This document shows, one piece after another, positions 42,040 through 48,767 of a stretch of DNA of 64,000 nucleotides. Under the pieces are notes generated by a model. It did no database searches. It saw only the letters and a list, made by a program, of their open reading frames with translations, and was not told where the DNA came from. Each line of letters begins with the position of its first letter. Within the stretch, counting starts at the first letter, position 1. The translations under genes were made by a program, and so were the position numbers. The DNA is taken from contig JAEUNH010000178.1 of assembly GCA_016791205.1 (NCBI GenBank), positions 1-64,000 of the forward strand, in the 5' to 3' direction. The stretch comes from Rhodocyclaceae bacterium (GTDB taxonomy: Bacteria; Pseudomonadota; Gammaproteobacteria; Burkholderiales; Rhodocyclaceae).

Positions 42040-44900
42040 TTCACCGCCCCCTTCATGTACGACCACAGGCTCCTGCGCTCCTCCTGCCCGGGATAAGGCT
42101 TGAGCGGTTCGAACTGAGGCGCCGTCGTCGCCGTGTCCTGGAGACCGACTTTTCCAATCCGCACGCGCACGTCGTACCAGGCGGCCTGGCCGGTGATCGG
42201 GTCGGAGTTGCTGATGCGCGCCTGCCCTGCCGGCAGTTCCTCCGAGATGACGTGGTTGAGCAGGAAGCCCAGCTTCGACTCGTTGGCATCCGGCGTCAGG
42301 TTCCAGGCGCCGGCAGCCTTGCCGATGGCGTTCCAGGTCCACACCGTGCCCGGCTCCACCGCCTCGGAATGGCGCGCCATGCAGCGCACCTTGCCCCACT
42401 GCGACTCGACCCAGATCCAGTCGCCGTCGTCGATGCCGGCCAGCCGCGCCGTGCGCGCATTGATGAACAGGTAGTTGTGCGCATGGATCTGCCGCAGCCA
42501 GGCGTTCTGCGAATCCCAGGAGTGGTACATCGCCATCGGCCGCTGCGTCACCGCGGCGAGCGGGTACTTGTGCGTATCGGTCGCCTGCACTTCGAGCGGA
42601 TCGAAATAGAAGGGCAGCGGATCGAAATAGGTCTCGATGCGCTGTTTCAGGTGCGCGGGCGGCTTCCTCGTGATGCCCTTGCCCTGCGCCGCGAGGCGGA
42701 ATTTCTGCAGCACCTCGGAATACAGGTGGATCAGGATCGGCTCGGCGTAGCGCGTGATGCGGTTCCTCTGCGACCACTCCAGGTAGCCCTGGTTCCAGTT
42801 GCGCATGTACTGGTAGGACTTCGGCAGCGCGTGGTGGTAGACGCAGTTGTTGGCCGCGTACATCTCCCACTGGCGCGGGTTCGGCTCCCCGCGCATGAAT
42901 TTCTCGCCGCCCTTGCCGCGCCAGCCGGCGAGAAAGCCGATGCCGGAGCCCGGCTCGGTCTCGTAGTTGACGATGAAGTCCGGGTAGTCGCGGTATTTGC
43001 GCGTGCCGTCCTTCTTGACGAACACCGGCAGCTTCAGGCGCGTACCCAGTTCGATCAGCACCTCCTGGAAGGGCTTGCACTCGCCGGTCGGCGGCAGCAC
43101 CGGAATGCGCACCGAATCCACCGGGCCGTCGAACTCCGAGATCGGCCGGTCGAGCATCGACATCACGTCGTGGCGCTCGAGATAGGTGGTGTCCGGCAGC
43201 ACCAGGTCGGCGAAGGCCGTCATCTCCGACTGGAAGGCGTCGCAGACGGCGATGAAGGGGATCCTGTATTCGCCCTGTTCATCCTTGTCATTGAGCATCT
43301 TCCTCACCTCCACCGTGTTCATGGTGGAGTTCCACGCCATGTTGGCCATGAAGATGAGCAGCGTGTCGATGCGGTAGGGATCGCCGCGCCAGGCGTTGGT
43401 GATGACGTTGTGCATCAGGCCGTGCACCGAGAGCGGATACTCCCAGGAGAAGGCCTTGTCGATGCGCACCGGCTTGCCTTCTTCATCCACGAAGAGGTCG
43501 TCCGGCTCGGCCGGCCAGCCCAGCGCCATGCCGTCGAGCGGTGAATCGGGTTTGACGGCCAGCGGCGTATTGGGCGTCTTGGCGCAGGGCGGGATCGGCC
43601 GCGGGAACGGCGCCTTGTGGCGGAAGCCGCCCGGCCGGTCGATGGTGCCGAGCAGGCTCATCAGGATGGCCAGCGCGCGGATGGTGTGGAAGCCGTTGGA
43701 GTGTGCCGCCAGGCCGCGCATGGCGTGGAAGGCCACCGGGTTGCCGGTGACGGTGTCGTGTTCCTTGCCCCAGGAATCGGTCCACGCGATCGGCAGCTCG
43801 ATTTTCTGGTCGCGCGCGGTCACGCCCATCTCGTAGGCGAGGCGCTTGATCGTCGCGGCGGGAATGCCGGTGAGGCCCTCGGCCCATTCCGGCGTGTAGT
43901 CCTTGACGCGATCGGCCAGCAGCTGGAAGGACGGCTTCACCGGCGTGCCGTCGGCGAGCCTGAACTCACCGAGCAGGAAGGGATCGCAGCCCTCGGTATG
44001 CGTGATCACCGGCTTGTTGGCGGCGCGATCCCACCACAGCTTGTTCTGCGGATCGAAGCAGCCCTCCTCCTCCGGCACCTCGGTGCGCAGGAACATGCCG
44101 AACTCGTCGCTCTTTGCGTCGAGGTTCACCAGCTGGCCGGCATTGGTGTAGCGCACCAGGAAGTCGCGGTCGTAGAGGCCCTGGGCGATGATCTCGTGGA
44201 TGATCGCCAGCAGCAGCGCGCCGTCCGTGCCCGGCCGGATCGGCACCCACTCGTCGGCGATGGCCGAGTAGCCGGTGCGCACCGGGTTGATCGAGACGAA
44301 GCGGCCGCCGTTGCGCTTGAACTTCGACAGCGCGATCTTCATCGGGTTGGAGTGGTGGTCCTCCGCCGTGCCGATCATGACGAAGAGCTTGGCGCGGTCG
44401 AGGTCCGGCCCGCCGAACTCCCAGAAGGAGCCGCCGATGGTGTAGATCATGCCGGCGGCCATGTTCACCGAGCAGAAGCCGCCGTGCGCCGCGTAATTGG
44501 GCGTGCCGAACTGGCGCGCGAAGAGGCCGGTCAGCGCCTGCATCTGGTCGCGGCCGGTGAACAGGGCGAATTTCTTCGGGTCGGTGGCGCGGATCTTCGC
44601 CAGCCGCTCGGACAGGATCGTGAACGCCTGCTCCCAGGAAATCGGCTCGAACTCGCCGGCGCCGCGCTCGCTGCCCGGCTTGCGCAGCAGCGGCTTCGTC
44701 AGCCGCGCCGGCGAGTACTGCTTCATGATGCCGGAGCTGCCCTTGGCGCAGATCACGCCCTGGTTGAGCGGATGGTCGGGGTTGCCGTCGATGTAGCGCA
44801 CCTGCCCGTCGACCATGTGCACGCGGATGCCGCAGCGGCAGGCGCACATGTAGCAGGTGGTTTTCTTCACCTCCTGAACCGACGGAGTGGCAGCGGACAT
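42036..44900 (-). CDS. soeA: Sulfite dehydrogenase molybdopterin subunit SoeA
   Basis: Mo-bis-MGD catalytic subunit of 954 residues for AMP-independent oxidation of sulfite to sulfate. The N-terminal [4Fe-4S] motif is CYMCACRCG (from residue 16) plus VICAKG (Cys 51). The likely Mo ligand is Cys in AHGGFCSVNMAAG (about residue 142). No Tat signal precedes the cluster, as in SoeA and unlike periplasmic PsrA/DmsA, so it acts in the cytoplasm. The C-terminal tail (RIGKVGLQDTATTAP) is encoded by a copy of the dispersed motif. A large palindrome lies upstream, in the divergent promoter region. Confidence 0.92.
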   Translation of the reverse strand: MSAATPSVQEVKKTTCYMCACRCGIRVHMVDGQVRYIDGNPDHPLNQGVICAKGSSGIMKQYSPARLTKPLLRKPGSERGAGEFEPISWEQAFTILSERLAKIRATDPKKFALFTGRDQMQALTGLFARQFGTPNYAAHGGFCSVNMAAGMIYTIGGSFWEFGGPDLDRAKLFVMIGTAEDHHSNPMKIALSKFKRNGGRFVSINPVRTGYSAIADEWVPIRPGTDGALLLAIIHEIIAQGLYDRDFLVRYTNAGQLVNLDAKSDEFGMFLRTEVPEEEGCFDPQNKLWWDRAANKPVITHTEGCDPFLLGEFRLADGTPVKPSFQLLADRVKDYTPEWAEGLTGIPAATIKRLAYEMGVTARDQKIELPIAWTDSWGKEHDTVTGNPVAFHAMRGLAAHSNGFHTIRALAILMSLLGTIDRPGGFRHKAPFPRPIPPCAKTPNTPLAVKPDSPLDGMALGWPAEPDDLFVDEEGKPVRIDKAFSWEYPLSVHGLMHNVITNAWRGDPYRIDTLLIFMANMAWNSTMNTVEVRKMLNDKDEQGEYRIPFIAVCDAFQSEMTAFADLVLPDTTYLERHDVMSMLDRPISEFDGPVDSVRIPVLPPTGECKPFQEVLIELGTRLKLPVFVKKDGTRKYRDYPDFIVNYETEPGSGIGFLAGWRGKGGEKFMRGEPNPRQWEMYAANNCVYHHALPKSYQYMRNWNQGYLEWSQRNRITRYAEPILIHLYSEVLQKFRLAAQGKGITRKPPAHLKQRIETYFDPLPFYFDPLEVQATDTHKYPLAAVTQRPMAMYHSWDSQNAWLRQIHAHNYLFINARTARLAGIDDGDWIWVESQWGKVRCMARHSEAVEPGTVWTWNAIGKAAGAWNLTPDANESKLGFLLNHVISEELPAGQARISNSDPITGQAAWYDVRVRIGKVGLQDTATTAPQFEPLKPYPGQEERRSLWSYMKGAVK
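42128..42155 (-). repeat. Dispersed 28-bp motif, copy 7 (3' part of soeA)
   Basis: Matches 24 of 28 consensus positions and encodes G-K-V-G-L-Q-D-T-A near the SoeA C terminus. Confidence 0.8.
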
Positions 44901-44982
44901 GGTTGGGGAATGAATATATTAGTGATTGTTGATATTCTTGGCGCTGAACGCTAAGTCCTCAAGCCAATTGTTTTTATTTGGT

Positions 44983-45012
44983 CATAAGTTGCAAGCGCTT
45001 GCTTAACTTATG
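44983..45012. promoter_or_regulatory. Large palindrome between soeA and divergent gene
   Basis: CATAAGTT, then the perfect palindrome GCAAGCGCTTGC, then TT and AACTTATG. The central AAGCGCTT resembles operators of LacI-type dimers. A plus-strand promoter (TTGCTT at 44999-45004, 16 bases, TATGCT at 45021-45026) has its -35 box inside it, so a bound protein would block that promoter and could also control soeA. Confidence 0.55.
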
Positions 45013-45068
45013 GTCTCGGGTATGCTCGAAAGTCGGATACTTCGATTTTCCAGCGTAGCAGGTTTCCC

Positions 45069-45464
45069 ATGAGCGACATTCCCGGATTCACCCCCCACGA
45101 GCGGCGCGCCGTCGAGGCCGCCATGATCTACCGCTACGGCCAGCTGGTCGACCTGCAGGAGGCCGACGTCGAGGTGCGCCTGACGCCGGGATCGGAGGCC
45201 CTCACCACCGTGCCCGGCATCTACTGGAACGAGCGCAACGTGCAGTTCGTCGTCTGCAAGCTTGGCGCGAAGAAATACCGCTCCTACTTCTTCTACGCCG
45301 AGGATCAGCAGTACCGGATTGGCGAGCAGGACTACGAGGTCATCGAGGACTGCGTGCGCAACCTGCTGCAGCTGCAGGTTGACCACGACACGAAGCGCCG
45401 CGCCATCATGTCCAATCCCGGCCTCGGTCCGGACGAGGACTACCACGGCCCGATCGTCGTCTGA
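45069..45464 (+). CDS. Conserved hypothetical protein next to soeA
   Basis: A soluble protein of 131 residues without cysteine clusters: one Cys at EDCVRNLL and one at VVCKLGAKK. Mixed alpha/beta character (RRAVEAAMIYRYGQLVDLQE; then YRSYFFYAEDQQYRIGEQDY). The start ATG 45069 has no strong ribosome site but fits the upstream promoter. It is divergent from soeA and overlaps the next gene as TGATG. I do not recognise the family. Its position suggests co-regulation with sulfite oxidation. Confidence 0.75.
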   Translation: MSDIPGFTPHERRAVEAAMIYRYGQLVDLQEADVEVRLTPGSEALTTVPGIYWNERNVQFVVCKLGAKKYRSYFFYAEDQQYRIGEQDYEVIEDCVRNLLQLQVDHDTKRRAIMSNPGLGPDEDYHGPIVV

Positions 45465-45982
45465 TGAAAATCTGCATCGTCTCCGACAGCCACGACCGCG
45501 GCCCCATGCTGGCCGCCGCCGTCGAGGAAGCCAAAGCCCTCGGCGCCGAGGCCGTCCTCCACTGCGGCGACATCATCGGCCCCAACACCCTCAAGCCCCT
45601 GCTGAAGATCGGCCTGCCGGTGCACGTCATCCACGGCAACAACCTGGGCGACTTCACTGCCATCTGCCAGATGGCCTCGCGCTCGAACGGCCTGCTGCAC
45701 TACCATGGCGGCGACGCCTCGATCGAACTGGGCGGACGGAAAATTTTCCTCGTGCACTACCCGCACTATGGCCAGGCAATGGCCTGCACCGGAGACCACG
45801 ATCTCGTCTGCTGCGGCCACAGCCACAAGCCGGAAATCGCACAGCAGCCCAACGTGAAAGGCGGCGCCACCTGGCTGGTGAATCCGGGCACGGTGGCCGG
45901 CCTCGGCGCGCCTTCCGCAACCTGGGTGCTGGGCGACCTGGCGACAATGGAGTTCGCCGTTCGTCCCCTGCGCATGCCATAG
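45464..45982 (+). CDS. YfcE/MJ0936-type metallophosphoesterase
   Basis: Calcineurin-like phosphodiesterase of 172 residues. All metal-binding blocks are present: DSHDRGPM (residue 6 on), HCGDIIG, HGNN and CGHSHKPE. Relatives hydrolyse phosphodiesters in vitro; physiological substrates are unknown. Translationally coupled to the preceding hypothetical (TGATG). A CCGGAATTCCGG hairpin with TTTT at 46002-46017 may terminate this pair. Confidence 0.88.
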   Translation: MKICIVSDSHDRGPMLAAAVEEAKALGAEAVLHCGDIIGPNTLKPLLKIGLPVHVIHGNNLGDFTAICQMASRSNGLLHYHGGDASIELGGRKIFLVHYPHYGQAMACTGDHDLVCCGHSHKPEIAQQPNVKGGATWLVNPGTVAGLGAPSATWVLGDLATMEFAVRPLRMP

Positions 45983-46057
45983 GGCACCGGCGCTTGTCTT
46001 GCCGGAATTCCGGTTTTACAATAAAGCAATATTTTTGCTGATTTGTAAATATCGCCC

Positions 46058-47233
46058 ATGCTTCCTCGTTTCGCCGCCGCTACCGTCGCCCGCATGGCCA
46101 GGGGATTTCCCATCGTCACGCTGATCGGCCCACGCCAGTCTGGCAAGACCACGCTGGCGCGCGACGCCTTCCCCGGCAAGCCTTACGTTTCGCTGGAAAC
46201 GCCAAACGAGCGCGCCTATGCGCAGGAGGATCCGCTCGCCTTTCTCGACCGCTTCCCGCAAGGCGCGGTGCTGGACGAAGCGCAGCACGCGCCACAGCTC
46301 TTCTCCTATCTGCAAACCCGCGTCGACCTGGACGGAAGGATGGGATTGTTCGTGCTCACCGGATCGCAGAATTTCGGCCTCCTGTCGAGCATCACGCAAA
46401 GCCTGGCCGGCCGAGTCGGCATCGTGCACTTGCTGCCGTTCAGCCTGGCCGAACTGGCTGCCGCCGGCCGCCATGCCCCCAGCCTCGACGCGGCGCTGTT
46501 CTCCGGCCTGTATCCGCCCCTGCACGACCGCCTGCTCGACCCGGCCTCCTGGCATGCGAGCTACATCGCCACCTATCTGGAGCGCGACGTGCGCCAGATG
46601 GCCAGCGTGCACAACCTCGATCTGTTCCAGCGCTTTCTCCGTCTCTGCGCAGCGCGCACCGGGCAGTTGCTCAACCTGGCGTCTCTGGCGAGCGATGCCG
46701 GCATCTCGCCCGGCACGGCGCGCAACTGGCTTTCCATCCTGCAGGCCAGCTACATCGTCTTTCTGCTTCAGCCGCATCACCGCAATTTCGGCAAGCGCCT
46801 GGTCAAGACCCCCAAGCTGTATTTCCACGACACCGGGCTGGCCGCCGCGCTCCTCAACATCCAGGGCCTCGACCACATGGCGGTGCATCCAACACGGCCG
46901 GCCCTGTTCGAAACGCTGGTGGTGGGGGAATGCCTCAAGGCGCGCTTCAACCGCGGGCTGGCATCCAACCTGTACTTCTGGCGCGACAACGTCGGCAACG
47001 AGATCGATCTGCTCGCCGAAAACGGCCCGCGACTCGATCCGGTCGAAATCAAGTCCGGCCGCACGGTCAGTGCGGACTGGTTCGCCGGGCTCCGGCGCTG
47101 GGCGAACCATGCCGGCCGCGAAGGCGGTCCGCCGATGCTGGTCTACGGCGGAGAGGACAGCCATGTCCGCAGCGGCATCAAGGTAGCAGGTTGGCGCGAA
47201 CTCGCCAACGCGGACTGGCCGGCTCGGGAATAG
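46058..47233 (+). CDS. AAA ATPase with DUF4143 domain
   Basis: A protein of 391 residues. Walker A is LIGPRQSGKTTLARDAFPGK (about residues 21-40), Walker B GAVLDEAQHAP, and a sensor-like LTGSQNF. The C-terminal DUF4143 domain has YFHDTGLAAALLNI and a PD-(D/E)xK-like core NEIDLLAE ... VEIKSG. Such proteins are widespread, patchily distributed and of unknown function, often in mobile or defence-rich regions. Its 75-base upstream region is markedly A+T-rich compared with its neighbours, a hint of transfer. It stands between two sulfur loci. Confidence 0.88.
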   Translation: MLPRFAAATVARMARGFPIVTLIGPRQSGKTTLARDAFPGKPYVSLETPNERAYAQEDPLAFLDRFPQGAVLDEAQHAPQLFSYLQTRVDLDGRMGLFVLTGSQNFGLLSSITQSLAGRVGIVHLLPFSLAELAAAGRHAPSLDAALFSGLYPPLHDRLLDPASWHASYIATYLERDVRQMASVHNLDLFQRFLRLCAARTGQLLNLASLASDAGISPGTARNWLSILQASYIVFLLQPHHRNFGKRLVKTPKLYFHDTGLAAALLNIQGLDHMAVHPTRPALFETLVVGECLKARFNRGLASNLYFWRDNVGNEIDLLAENGPRLDPVEIKSGRTVSADWFAGLRRWANHAGREGGPPMLVYGGEDSHVRSGIKVAGWRELANADWPARE

Positions 47234-47252
47234 CCCCGACCACTCAAGTGGT

Positions 47253-47266
47253 TTGACTTGCATCAA
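47253..47266. promoter_or_regulatory. FNR/CRP-family-like box upstream of qmoA
   Basis: TTGAC-TTGC-ATCAA, nine of ten positions of the FNR consensus TTGAT-N4-ATCAA. Its centre is about 133 bases before the qmoA ATG and about 93-95 bases before a start point inferred from TAGAAT at 47343-47348, a class I-like distance. Confidence 0.5.
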
Positions 47267-47280
47267 GCTTCGGCGCGAAT

Positions 47281-47303
47281 CGGGATTGAGCGTTTCAATC
47301 CCG
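47281..47303. other. Inverted repeat upstream of qmoA
   Basis: CGGGATTGA, 5 bases, TCAATCCCG. It lies 48 bases after the ATPase stop and 90 before qmoA. It lacks a T tract, so it is either a poor terminator for the ATPase gene or an operator for qmoA. Confidence 0.4.
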
Positions 47304-47392
47304 CGATAGGGAAATTCAGCCGAGCGCCGGGGCGTTGTTGATTAGAATCCGCTTCTGTTCCTCATCACGAATTTCAGTTCCCGGGAGGCCCG

Positions 47393-48676
47393 ATGTCAGC
47401 ATCCATCGCTACCAGCCAGACGATCCTCGTCGTGGGCGGCGGCATCTCCGGCATGACGGCGGCGCTCGAAGCCGCCGAATGCGGCAAGCAGGTCATCCTC
47501 GCCGAGAAGCTGCCCACCCTCGGCGGGCGCACGGCGCTGCTCTACCGCTACTTCCCCAAGATGTGCCATCCCACCTGCGGCCTCGAGATCAACCTGAAGC
47601 GCCTCAAGGGCAATCCCAACCTGCGCGTCATGACCATGACCGAGGTCGCCGCCGTCAGCGGCACCCGCGGCGACTACACCGTCACGCTGAAGGTCAAGCC
47701 GCGCTACGTCACCGAGGCCTGCACCGCCTGCGGCGACTGCGGCAACGCGGTGTCGGCGGAGATCCCCAACCCCGCCAACTACGGCCTGGACCGGATCAAG
47801 GCGGCCTACCTGCCGCACGGCATGGCCTACCCGCAGCGCTACGTCATCGACCCCTCCATCGTCGGCACGCCCGAGGGCGAGAAGGCCAGGGCCGCCTGCA
47901 AGGTCGGCGCGGTCGACCTCGCCATGCAGGAGCAGACCGTCGAACTGAAGGTCGGCAGCGTGGTCTGGGCCACCGGCTGGCGGCCCTACGACGCGGCGAA
48001 GATCCAGCCCTACGGCTACGGCCGCATCCCCAACGTCGTCACCAGCCTCGAGTTCGAGCGCATGGCCGACCCGCACGGCCCGACCGCTGGACGCCTGCTG
48101 CGCGCCGACGGCAAGGAGGCGAAGAACGTCGCCTTCATCCAGTGCGCCGGCTCGCGCGACGAGAACCACCTGCGCCACTGCTCGCGCATCTGCTGCATGG
48201 CCTCGCTCAAGCAGACCCACTACGTGCGCGAAGCCTGCGGCGACGAGGGCAAATCCACGATCTACTACATCGACATCCGCGCCATCGACCGCTTCGAGGA
48301 CTTCTACCAGAGCGTGCAGAACGATCCGTCGGTCACCTTCGTCAAGTCGAAGGTCGCGCGCATCGCGCTGAACGAGGCCAATGGCAACCCGGTGCTGCAC
48401 GGCGTCGACACAGAGGGCTACAACCGCTACGCCGCCGAGCACGACCTCGTCGTGCTGGCGGTCGGCATGGAGCCGGAGGTCACCGGGGTGAAACTGCCCG
48501 AGGACATCGTCCTCGACTCGTCCAACTTCATCGAAGGCTCGAAGAGCGGCGGCATGTTCGGCGCCGGAGCCGCGGCGAGCCCGCTCGATGTCAACCGCTC
48601 GGTGCAGAGCGCCACCGCGGCCAGCCTGAAGGCGATTCAAGTGATCCACAAGACTGCTTCGACGGAGGCGGCATGA
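47393..48676 (+). CDS. qmoA: Quinone-interacting oxidoreductase subunit QmoA (HdrA-like)
   Basis: FAD and iron-sulfur flavoprotein, 427 residues, related to heterodisulfide reductase HdrA. ATG 47393 follows GGGAGG. The FAD-binding motif is VVGGGISGMTAALEAAECG (residues 14-32). Cysteine motifs are CHPTCGLEI, CTACGDCG, and the HdrA-type CAGSRDE-HLRHCSRICCMASLKQ. With QmoB it is thought to exchange electrons between AprBA and the quinone pool. First gene of qmoA-qmoB-hdrC-hdrB, preceded by an FNR-like box. Confidence 0.94.
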   Translation: MSASIATSQTILVVGGGISGMTAALEAAECGKQVILAEKLPTLGGRTALLYRYFPKMCHPTCGLEINLKRLKGNPNLRVMTMTEVAAVSGTRGDYTVTLKVKPRYVTEACTACGDCGNAVSAEIPNPANYGLDRIKAAYLPHGMAYPQRYVIDPSIVGTPEGEKARAACKVGAVDLAMQEQTVELKVGSVVWATGWRPYDAAKIQPYGYGRIPNVVTSLEFERMADPHGPTAGRLLRADGKEAKNVAFIQCAGSRDENHLRHCSRICCMASLKQTHYVREACGDEGKSTIYYIDIRAIDRFEDFYQSVQNDPSVTFVKSKVARIALNEANGNPVLHGVDTEGYNRYAAEHDLVVLAVGMEPEVTGVKLPEDIVLDSSNFIEGSKSGGMFGAGAAASPLDVNRSVQSATAASLKAIQVIHKTASTEAA

Positions 48677-48701
48677 GCCAGCTTTTCACCCTCTCCCCCA
48701 G

Positions 48702-48726
48702 CCCCTCTCCCGTCGAGGGAGAGGGG
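48702..48726. repeat. Hairpin-forming repeat in the qmoA-qmoB gap
   Basis: CCCCTCTCCC, 5-base loop, GGGAGAGGGG. Perfect 10-bp arms in the 91-base gap between two otherwise tightly linked genes. This C-rich/G-rich type is a common intergenic repeat in proteobacteria. Confidence 0.7.
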
Positions 48727-48767
48727 AGCGTTGTGGCGCTGCGCGCTGATTTCGAATGGGAGGCAGC

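Noticed and set aside
40341..44900. Reading the molybdoenzyme operon as polysulfide reductase or DMSO reductase
   Set aside because: The catalytic subunit lacks a Tat signal and the locus sits with tusA, dsrE2 and apr/qmo genes, favouring cytoplasmic SoeABC. Not excluded without phylogeny.
46002..46017. CCGGAATTCCGG with TTTT as a terminator
   Set aside because: The stem is only four or five pairs around AATT; possible but too weak to list as a separate feature.
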